NCBI RefSeq assembly: GCF_014640115.1
Contig: NZ_BMGI01000001.1
Coordinates: 146,501 to 210,500, forward strand
Origin: Sinisalibacter lacisalsi
GTDB taxonomy: Bacteria > Pseudomonadota > Alphaproteobacteria > Rhodobacterales > Rhodobacteraceae
Reading direction: 5' to 3'
DNA: 64,000 nt
The notes beneath the pieces are model-generated. The model saw only the letters and a list, made by a program, of their open reading frames with translations, was not told where the DNA came from and made no database searches. How positions within the stretch are numbered: the stretch's first letter is position 1; each line of letters begins with the position of its first letter. The position numbers and the translations under genes were made by a program. This document shows positions 57,154 through 64,000 of the stretch, piece by piece.

Positions 57154-59049
57154 TCATCCAACCCAGACCCGCGCATAGGGTGGGAGCGGCACACCGCCAT
57201 CCGGGCCCAGAACGCGTGCGTCAGACAGGAAGTCATGCATCAGGGTGGCACCCTGCCGTTTGAACCACGACGCGGGCAAGCCCGACCAATGCTCGGTGAA
57301 ATTGAACACGCAGACGATCGGCCCCGTCGGTGCCCGCCGGACGAAAGCGTAGAGGCCCTCCTGCGCGGTTTCGACAATTTCGGTGGGCACCGCTCCGTGA
57401 AAGCCCGCCACCGCAGCCCGGCGGGCGAGGATGTGTCGAATGCCGTCAAACACCCGGCCCTCGGGCGTCGCCCCACCATCGGGGAGCCGCGCGGCGCGCG
57501 CCCAATCCATCCGCGGCCGATGAATCCATCGGCTGTCATGGGCGTGTTCGGGCACCTGCAGGTAGGAATAATCGTTCAGCAGCGCCAGCTCGTCGCCCAT
57601 GTAAACCAGCGGGATGCCACCGTGGCTGGCGATCAGGGCATGGCCCATGAGGATACGGTCGATCGCCCTGTCGATACCCTCGCCATCGCCGGCCTCGAGC
57701 GCGGTTTCAAGGCCCGCGAGCGAGGCGGTGGCGCCGGAGATGCGCTTGTCGCCGGTTTCCTCGTTGACCTGGAACAGCGCCCCGCGCGAGAACGAGCCGG
57801 GAAAGCCCCCCTCGTAGAAATCCGAAAGAAACGCCCGGTGGCCGAAGCCCGAAACGCCGACCGCGGCGGCGTCTTCATCCGTCACCGCCCAGCCGATATC
57901 GTCGTGGCAGCGGATGTAGGTGGCATAGGTCGCGTTCGTCACCGAGGCAGGGAAATGCGTTTGCATCACATGGGTCATCAGCCGGGTGTCGCGCGCCGCC
58001 AGCGCCGACCAGAACTGCACCATCAGCGAGTTGTGGTAGGCAAGGTTGCCCTCCTTGCCGTCGTGCTCGCCGCGCCCGAGATAGGGCAGCATCTCGGCCG
58101 GGCTCACGATCGCCTCCTCAAGGTGGATCACCCCCGGTGCCGCGATCCGGCTTGCGGCCCGGAGCGCGTGCAAAAGCACATGCACTTCCGGCTCCGACTG
58201 GCAGCGCGTGCCCATCCGCTTCCACAGGAAGGCGGGCGCATCAAAGCGCAGCACGTCCACGCCCTTGTTGGCGAGGAACAGCATGACCTTGACCATGTCG
58301 AGAAACACGCGGGGGTTGGACCAGTTCAGATCCCACTGGTGCTCATTGAAGGTGGTCCAAACCCAACGGTCGATTTCCTCGTAATGGGTGAAATTGCCCG
58401 GCGCATTGGCCGGGAAAATCTCGATCAGCGTCGACTCGTAGGCCTTGGGCAGCGTGTCATCGACGAACATGAAGTAGTAATCGCGGTAAGTCTCATCGCC
58501 TTCCCAAGCCTTGCGCGCCCATTCATGCTCCTTGGCGGTGTGGTTCAGCACGAGGTCGATGCACACCGATATGCCCCTCTCGTGACAGGCCCGCGTGACC
58601 GCCTCGAAATCGTCCATCGTGCCCAGCGCGGGATTGATCTCGGTGTAATCCATCACCGAGTAGCCGCCGTCGCTGTCGCCCGGGCGCGGCTTCAGGCAGG
58701 GCATGAAATGGATATAGGTGATGCCCAGATCCTGCAGATAGTCGAGCTTCTCGGCCACGCCGAGGAGGTTGCCGGCGAAACGGTCGATGTAGAACACGTA
58801 GCCGTTCATCTCGGGGCGCTGGAACCAATCGGGTTCGAGGTCGCGGCTCATGTCGCGCCATTTCAGGTCTTCGGGCCGCGCATCCCAGGCCGACTTCAGG
58901 GTTTCGGTCAACTCCTCGGCAAAATCGGGGTAGTCGGGCCGGTGGCCAAAGAGCCGCTCGAGCATGCCGAACAGGTCATCGCGCGACCGCTCCAGCCGCA
59001 TGGCGAACAGGCGATCATTGAAGGAGCGGGGCTTGGAGGCTCTGGCCAT
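57154..59049 (-). CDS. ams: Amylosucrase-like GH13 enzyme
   Basis: About 631 residues. The GH13 motifs fit amylosucrase, which makes an alpha-1,4 glucan from sucrose and releases fructose: DLVLNHTAKEHEWA, GVDVLRFDAPAFLWKRMGT with the nucleophile Asp, HLEEAIVSPAE with the acid Glu, and YIRCHDDIGWAVTDEDA with the third catalytic Asp. The N-terminal helical domain (DRLFAMRLERSRDDLFGMLERLFG) also matches. Sucrose phosphorylase or trehalose synthase are less likely because of the DDIGW and FLWKRMGT motifs. Start is uncertain; ATGs at 59061 and 59076 are alternatives. Glycogen genes glgP and glgB lie nearby. Confidence 0.85.
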   Translation of the reverse strand: MARASKPRSFNDRLFAMRLERSRDDLFGMLERLFGHRPDYPDFAEELTETLKSAWDARPEDLKWRDMSRDLEPDWFQRPEMNGYVFYIDRFAGNLLGVAEKLDYLQDLGITYIHFMPCLKPRPGDSDGGYSVMDYTEINPALGTMDDFEAVTRACHERGISVCIDLVLNHTAKEHEWARKAWEGDETYRDYYFMFVDDTLPKAYESTLIEIFPANAPGNFTHYEEIDRWVWTTFNEHQWDLNWSNPRVFLDMVKVMLFLANKGVDVLRFDAPAFLWKRMGTRCQSEPEVHVLLHALRAASRIAAPGVIHLEEAIVSPAEMLPYLGRGEHDGKEGNLAYHNSLMVQFWSALAARDTRLMTHVMQTHFPASVTNATYATYIRCHDDIGWAVTDEDAAAVGVSGFGHRAFLSDFYEGGFPGSFSRGALFQVNEETGDKRISGATASLAGLETALEAGDGEGIDRAIDRILMGHALIASHGGIPLVYMGDELALLNDYSYLQVPEHAHDSRWIHRPRMDWARAARLPDGGATPEGRVFDGIRHILARRAAVAGFHGAVPTEIVETAQEGLYAFVRRAPTGPIVCVFNFTEHWSGLPASWFKRQGATLMHDFLSDARVLGPDGGVPLPPYARVWVG

Positions 59050-59171
59050 GCTGCAATCCATCTTTACCGCGGCCATGATGCCAAGGCCTCGCGCGGCGTT
59101 ACAACAGGATTTGCCGATCGGTCGCAAGAGCGCGCATGGCCCCACCGCGCGCCGGGGCCGCGATCATGGCA

Positions 59172-59939
59172 TCACCCGGTAACCACGACCCCGCCATCCA
59201 CCGGCAGGCATTGGCCGGTGATCGCCCCGGACGCCTCGGAGGCAAGAAACAGCGTGGGCGCCACCATGTCTTCCGGCAAGATCGGGCGCGGCAGGCACTG
59301 GCGCGTGAGAAAGGCTTCGTATTTCTCCGGCGTCACCCAGAGGTCGACCTGCTTCTGCGTCATCGTCCAGCCCGGCGCGAGCGCGTTCACCCGGATGCCC
59401 GCGGCGCCAAACTCACGCGCCTGTGCCCGGGTCAGCCCGACAATGGCAGCGTTCGAGGCGGCGTAGGACGGGTATTCGCCGATGCCCATCATGTAGGAAA
59501 CCGACGAGAAATTGACGATCCGCCCACCGCCCGCGCGCTGCATGCCCGGGATCACGGCCTGCGCCGCGAAGAAATAGGGTTTCAGGTTGATCGCCTGGTT
59601 CTGGTCCCAGAAGTCTTCCGTCACCGCGAGGGTTTCGTGGCGCACGTCGTTGGCGGCATTGCTGACGAGCACGGTCGGGTCGCCATGGGCCCGGGCCGCC
59701 TCGGCCACCGCTTCGCGCAGCGCCTCGACCCGGGTGATATCACAGGCGATGAACAGCGGCCGCACCCCGTGCCGCACCTCCATCTCGTCGCAAAAGGCGG
59801 TCGCGTCGGAGCGCTGAACGAAGGCCACCTTGCAGCCCTGCTCCAGGAAGCCCTCGGTCAGCGCCGCGCCGATCCCCGAGCCGCCGCCGGTTATGAAAAC
59901 GGAAGCCCCTTCGAGATCGGGAAAGATCGCTCGTGGCAT
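59172..59939 (-). CDS. SDR-family oxidoreductase with changed catalytic lysine
   Basis: A 255-residue classical SDR with the nucleotide motif TGGGSGIG (17-24). In the active site, the tyrosine Y159 is present but the lysine of YXXXK is replaced by N163 (YAASN, codon AAC), and the NNAG motif reads SNAA. It is most like the sugar dehydrogenases related to Caulobacter xylose dehydrogenase in its first half, which fits the sugar genes around it, but the missing lysine makes an ordinary dehydrogenase activity doubtful. GAGGAG lies 7 bases before the ATG. It is transcribed in the same direction as the amylosucrase gene, 122 bases upstream of it. Confidence 0.85.
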   Translation of the reverse strand: MPRAIFPDLEGASVFITGGGSGIGAALTEGFLEQGCKVAFVQRSDATAFCDEMEVRHGVRPLFIACDITRVEALREAVAEAARAHGDPTVLVSNAANDVRHETLAVTEDFWDQNQAINLKPYFFAAQAVIPGMQRAGGGRIVNFSSVSYMMGIGEYPSYAASNAAIVGLTRAQAREFGAAGIRVNALAPGWTMTQKQVDLWVTPEKYEAFLTRQCLPRPILPEDMVAPTLFLASEASGAITGQCLPVDGGVVVTG

Positions 59940-60288
59940 GGCATGCTCCTCGCTGTCCGGTTCGGCCCGAGCCTATGCAAGCCGCGTGGCGATGTGAAGC
60001 GGCCGGGCATGGCGGACCCGGACATTTCCCCCTTTCTGCGCCCTTGCGAAAGGCGTATCGGTGAACCCGACAGCGCGCAGCCGGTGCAAGGCCCGCAAGG
60101 GGCCCGTCCAATGCGCAAAGTGCAAGGAACCGCCCGAAATGCGGGCAGCACCCGGCGACGCACCTTGTGCCGCCAGACCGGGGTGGACGAATGGCAACAG
60201 CGCGCGCAGAACTGGGCGGGTCGGTCTGGATCATTCCGGCCGATAGCGCTATCAGGATGCCCAGCCGGGCGAGCGAGGATCAAGAGCC
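59940..60288. other. Divergent intergenic region between SDR and glgP
   Basis: 349 bases without a supportable gene; small open frames here have no ribosome site or family sequence. It holds the promoters for SDR (minus) and glgP (plus). The only clear site is the palindrome at 60242-60253. Confidence 0.7.
60242..60253. promoter_or_regulatory. Perfect CG-centred palindrome, candidate sugar-regulator operator
   Basis: GATAGCGCTATC is a perfect 12-base palindrome 36 bases before the glgP start. LacI-type sugar regulators commonly bind CG-centred dyads of this form. No LacI-type gene is in the window, so the regulator is not identified. Confidence 0.55.
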
Positions 60289-62691
60289 GTGACCAACGAA
60301 AAAGAACCCACCCTGACGCGGGAAGGCTTCCGCGACGACATCCTGCATCACCTGAAATACACGGTGGGCAAGGACAGGCATCACGCTTCGGTCTACGATT
60401 GGCGCCTTGCCCTGTCCTACGCCCTGCGCGACCGTATCGTCGAACCCTGGTTCGCATCGACCAAGGCCACCTGGGACAACGATTACAAGCGTGTCTATTA
60501 CCTGTCGATGGAATACCTGATCGGCCGCATCCTCGAAGACGCCGCGATCAACCTCGGGCTCAAGGGCCTCGCCGCCGCCGCGCTGCTGGACCTCGGGCAG
60601 GACTTTGACGTGATCGCGCTCGACGAGCCCGACGCCGCGCTCGGCAATGGCGGGTTGGGGCGGCTCGCCGCCTGCTACATGGAGAGCATGGCCACCCTCG
60701 GCTGCCCCGGCTATGGCTACGGCGTGCGCTACGAACATGGGCTGTTCCGGCAACGCTTCGAGATGGGCCAGCAGGCCGAAACGCCGGAAGACTGGCTCAG
60801 CCAGCGCCACCCGTGGGAGTTCGAGCGGCCGGAATCGAACTATACCGTGCGCTTCAAGGGTCATATGGAGGAGCGTCACGGCAAGACCGTCTGGGTGCCC
60901 GGCGAAACCGTGATCGCAACCGCCTATGACACCCCGATCGTCGGCTGGGAGGGGCGCTGGTCGAACACCCTGCGGCTCTGGGGCGCCAAGCCGACCACGC
61001 TGTTCGATCTGGAACGGTTCAACCGGGGGGATTATGCCGCCGCCGCCGCGCCCGAGACGCTCGCGCGCACCATCACCCGCGTGCTCTATCCCGATGACAC
61101 GACCTATGCCGGCAAGGAACTGAGGCTGAAACAGGAGTATTTCCTCACCTCCGCCTCGATCAAGGATATCCTGCGGCGCTACCTCGAATCGCACGACGAC
61201 ATCACCGAGCTCGACAAGCACATCGCGATCCAGATGAACGACACCCACCCGGCTCTGGCCGGGCCGGAACTGATCCGGCTGCTCGTCGACCGCCACGATC
61301 TGCCCTTCGAACAGGCGTTGGAGATTTCGCAGAACGTGCTTGGCTACACCAACCACACTCTTCTGCCCGAGGCGCTTGAACGCTGGTCGACATGGCTCAT
61401 GGGCAGCGTGCTGCCGCGCCATATGCAGATCATCGAGAAGATCGACGCCGCCCACCTCAAGGCCAACCCGGCGCGCCCGGCAAGCATCGGAATCGTGCGC
61501 AATCACGAGGTGCACATGGGCGAACTGGCGTTCGTGATGGCCAACCGGGTCAACGGCGTCTCGGCCTTGCACACCGAACTCGTCAAGTCGCAGCTTTTCC
61601 CCGCGCTCGACAAGCTGCACCCCGGCCGCGTGATCAACGTCACCAACGGGGTCACCCCGCGGCGCTGGCTCAAGCTCGCCAACCCCGGCCTTGCCGATCT
61701 CGTCACCGAGACCATCGGCGAGGGCTGGGAGGCCGATCTCGACCGGCTCGAAGAGCTCGTGCCGCATATCGAGGACAACGGCTTCCGCGAGGCCTTCATG
61801 GCGGTGAAGCGCGCCAACAAGGCCGAGGCCGCGCATTGGATGAAGGTCAAATGCGGCATCGAGGTTGACCCGGACGCGATGTTCGACGTGCAGGTGAAGC
61901 GCATCCACGAATACAAGCGCCAGCTCATGAACGTCTTCGAAACGATCGCGCAATGGCACGAGATCAAGAAGAACCCGGAGGGCGATTTCGTGCCCCGGGT
62001 GAAGATCTTCGGCGGCAAGTCGGCCCCCGGCTATGCGGTGGCGAAGGAGATCATTCACCTGATCAACGACGTGGCGGAGGTGGTCAACAACGATCCCGAC
62101 ATGCGCGGGCGGCTCAAGGTGATCTATCCGCCGAACTACAACGTCACGATGGCCGAGCGCCTGATTCCCGCCGCCGATCTCTCCGAACAGATCTCCACCG
62201 CCGGCAAGGAAGCCTCCGGCACCGGCAACATGAAGCTCAGCCTCAACGGCGCGCTCTCCATCGGCACGCTCGACGGCGCCAACGTGGAGATTCGCGAGCG
62301 GGTGGGGGCGGAAAACTTCTTCCTGTTCGGCATGACCGCGCAGGAGGTCATCGAACGGCGCAAGAACGTCAACCACGCGCGCGAGGCGATCGAGGCGAGC
62401 CAGGCGCTGAAAGATGTGCTCCAGCTCATCGCCGAGGGCCGCTTCTCGCCCAACCAGCGAGACAGGTATCACGGCCTCGTCCACCGCGCCTGGAACAGTG
62501 ACTATTTCCTCGTCACCTCCGATTTCACCGACTACCAGCGCGCGCAGGCCGAGGTTGACGCGGCCTTCCTCGACCCCGACAGATGGGCGCGCATGGCCGC
62601 GCTCAATACCGCGAAGATGGGCTTTTTCTCGTCTGACCGGTCGATCCGTGGTTACATGGAGAATATCTGGGGCGCACGTTCGGCGCTCTGA
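60289..62691 (+). CDS. glgP: Glycogen/maltodextrin phosphorylase
   Basis: An 800-residue GT35 enzyme that releases glucose-1-phosphate from storage glucan. The PLP-binding motif EASGTGNMK is at about residues 641-649 (K649), and the N-terminal part has [12 protein letters not shown] and [17 protein letters not shown]. Length is normal. The start is a GTG with a weak AGGAT upstream. glgB follows 17 bases later, so the two form a glycogen operon; the rest of the glg genes may lie beyond the right edge. Confidence 0.96.
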   Translation: MTNEKEPTLTREGFRDDILHHLKYTVGKDRHHASVYDWRLALSYALRDRIVEPWFASTKATWDNDYKRVYYLSMEYLIGRILEDAAINLGLKGLAAAALLDLGQDFDVIALDEPDAALGNGGLGRLAACYMESMATLGCPGYGYGVRYEHGLFRQRFEMGQQAETPEDWLSQRHPWEFERPESNYTVRFKGHMEERHGKTVWVPGETVIATAYDTPIVGWEGRWSNTLRLWGAKPTTLFDLERFNRGDYAAAAAPETLARTITRVLYPDDTTYAGKELRLKQEYFLTSASIKDILRRYLESHDDITELDKHIAIQMNDTHPALAGPELIRLLVDRHDLPFEQALEISQNVLGYTNHTLLPEALERWSTWLMGSVLPRHMQIIEKIDAAHLKANPARPASIGIVRNHEVHMGELAFVMANRVNGVSALHTELVKSQLFPALDKLHPGRVINVTNGVTPRRWLKLANPGLADLVTETIGEGWEADLDRLEELVPHIEDNGFREAFMAVKRANKAEAAHWMKVKCGIEVDPDAMFDVQVKRIHEYKRQLMNVFETIAQWHEIKKNPEGDFVPRVKIFGGKSAPGYAVAKEIIHLINDVAEVVNNDPDMRGRLKVIYPPNYNVTMAERLIPAADLSEQISTAGKEASGTGNMKLSLNGALSIGTLDGANVEIRERVGAENFFLFGMTAQEVIERRKNVNHAREAIEASQALKDVLQLIAEGRFSPNQRDRYHGLVHRAWNSDYFLVTSDFTDYQRAQAEVDAAFLDPDRWARMAALNTAKMGFFSSDRSIRGYMENIWGARSAL

Positions 62692-62708
62692 ACAAGGGGA
62701 GCCCAGCG

Positions 62709-64000
62709 ATGGCGAAGAAGTCCGACCAGAAACCCGCCTTCAGGGTGACGAAGGACGAGGCCCGAGCCATCGCCGAAGGCCGCCACGGCGATCCCTTCTC
62801 GGTGCTCGGCGCCCATGGTGGACGATTGGCCGTCTGGGCCCCGGGTGCGGCCAGCCTCCGGCTGAAACAGGGCCGGGCCAAACCCATGGCTCTCGCGCCG
62901 CACCCCGATTGCCCCGGGTTGTTCGAGGGGCCGGTCGACCCGGAAAAGCCCTATACGCTCGACGCCGAAGACGCGAACGGCACCGGCTGGTCCTTTGCCG
63001 ATCCCTACCGTTTCGGCCCGGTGCTGGGCGAGCTCGACGAATACCTCCTCGGCGAAGGCGGCCACCGCCGGCTCTGGGAGGCGCTCGGCGCGCACCCGAT
63101 GACGATCGACGGAGTGCCGGGCACGCATTTCGCCGTCTGGGCGCCCAATGCCGCGCGCGTCAGCGTGGTGGGCAATTTCAACGCCTGGAACGGCACCGCT
63201 CACCCGATGCGCAAGCGCGGGGCGACCGGGGTGTGGGAAATCTTCATTCCCGGCGTTGGTGAAGGCACGGTCTACAAATACGAGATCCGCGCGCTGGGCG
63301 GCGCGATCCTGCCGCTCAAGGCTGATCCGGTCGGCTTTGGCTCCGAGCACCCACCCGCCACCGGCTCGGTGGTGCGCCACCCCGGGCTCGGGCGCAAATG
63401 GGGCGATTCCGCGTGGATGAAAGAGCGCGCCGCGCGCAACAGCGTCGATGCGCCGATCTCGATCTACGAGGTGCATCTGGGCTCCTGGCGCCGTGTCGAA
63501 GACGGCGCGCGGCCGCTCTCCTACGAGGAACTCGCGACCGAACTGGTCGACTACGTCAAGTGGATGGGCTTCACCCATATCGAGCTGATGCCGATCAGCG
63601 AACATCCGTTCGACGGCTCCTGGGGCTACCAGCCCATCGGCATGTTCGCTCCCACCATCCGCCACGGCACGCCGCAGGAGTTTGCCGCTTTCGTCGAGGC
63701 CGCCCACAATGCCGGGCTCGGCGTGCTGATCGACTGGGTGCCGGGCCATTTTCCCACCGACGAGCACGGGCTGGGCCGTTTCGACGGCACAGCGCTCTAC
63801 GAACACGGCGACCCCAAGGAGGGCTTCCACACCGACTGGAGCACGCTGATCTACAATTACGGCCGCACCGAGGTGGCGAATTACCTCGAGGCCAACGCGC
63901 TCTACTGGCTGGAGGAATACCACCTCGACGGGCTGCGCGTGGATGCCGTCGCCTCGATGCTCTACCGCGACTACTCGCGCAAGGCGGGCGAATGGGTTCC
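62709..64000 (+). CDS. glgB: 1,4-alpha-glucan branching enzyme, 5' part
   Basis: The first 430 residues; the gene leaves the window without a stop. It makes alpha-1,6 branches in glycogen. AGGGGAG lies before the ATG. Visible are the N-terminal extra domain, the carbohydrate-binding domain ([22 protein letters not shown], about residues 140-165), and GH13 motifs up to the first catalytic site: [15 protein letters not shown], and DGLRVDAV with nucleophile D412. It is co-transcribed with glgP. Confidence 0.95.
   Translation, partial: MAKKSDQKPAFRVTKDEARAIAEGRHGDPFSVLGAHGGRLAVWAPGAASLRLKQGRAKPMALAPHPDCPGLFEGPVDPEKPYTLDAEDANGTGWSFADPYRFGPVLGELDEYLLGEGGHRRLWEALGAHPMTIDGVPGTHFAVWAPNAARVSVVGNFNAWNGTAHPMRKRGATGVWEIFIPGVGEGTVYKYEIRALGGAILPLKADPVGFGSEHPPATGSVVRHPGLGRKWGDSAWMKERAARNSVDAPISIYEVHLGSWRRVEDGARPLSYEELATELVDYVKWMGFTHIELMPISEHPFDGSWGYQPIGMFAPTIRHGTPQEFAAFVEAAHNAGLGVLIDWVPGHFPTDEHGLGRFDGTALYEHGDPKEGFHTDWSTLIYNYGRTEVANYLEANALYWLEEYHLDGLRVDAVASMLYRDYSRKAGEWV

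Noticed and set aside
59973-60246. Short open frames between the SDR gene and glgP
   Set aside because: No ribosome site, no recognisable motif, and they cover the expected promoter area.
60280-62484. A 734-residue minus-strand frame opposite glgP
   Set aside because: Shadow of glgP codon usage; no family sequence. Similar frames opposite gltB (1150-3039), dxs (12317-14305) and petB (27810-29117) are rejected for the same reason.

Overview
The window is high-GC bacterial DNA whose gene content points to an alphaproteobacterium of the Rhodobacterales (Rhodobacteraceae/Roseobacter type). The main reasons are a fused-order petABC cytochrome bc1 operon plus a MarR/OmpR-type gene pair resembling petP-petR of Rhodobacter capsulatus, an xseB-ispA-dxs block, IalB-family proteins, and an FNR-type site in front of a di-haem cytochrome c peroxidase. 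This placement is inference from gene content and composition; no species is claimed.

Region 1-33.7 kb is mostly housekeeping. It runs: the 3' part of gltB; a conserved hypothetical gene; mtgA; a glutathione transferase; queG; cytochrome c peroxidase; ilvE on the minus strand; the petP-petR-like regulators; a histone-deacetylase-fold hydrolase; xseB-ispA-dxs (isoprenoid precursors); a small exported protein; a sugar-epimerase-like SDR; adenine deaminase and AMP nucleosidase (purine salvage); an HU protein; a DMT exporter; a CcdA/thioredoxin pair; an AEC transporter; aroC; a TPP riboswitch with thiBPQ; petABC; a PAP2 protein; a second GST; mtaB; dapF; and a tRNA-Lys gene. Several rho-independent terminators separate these units.

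Region 33.8-55.8 kb is the unusual part. Next to the tRNA-Lys gene sits a minus-strand unit of a giant secreted exoprotein (tpsA, about 5,920 residues, 17.8 kb), its outer-membrane transporter (tpsB), and two IalB-family exported proteins. A LuxR-type regulator is transcribed divergently from it. This looks like a two-partner secretion locus with added IalB partners. The exoprotein carries an N-terminal TPS secretion domain, a stretch of 53-residue repeats of the kind described for LktA-like filamentous adhesins, two helical insertions, and what seems to be a single pair of cysteines.

Region 55.9-64 kb concerns sugars and storage glucan: UDP-glucose dehydrogenase, an amylosucrase-like GH13 enzyme, an SDR with an altered catalytic motif, glycogen phosphorylase and the 5' part of glgB, which leaves the window. 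A perfect CG-centred palindrome upstream of glgP is a candidate operator for a LacI-type sugar regulator.

The large antisense reading frames facing tpsA, gltB, petB, dxs and glgP are explained by high-GC codon usage and are not annotated. No insertion sequence, integrase, CRISPR array or rRNA was seen.
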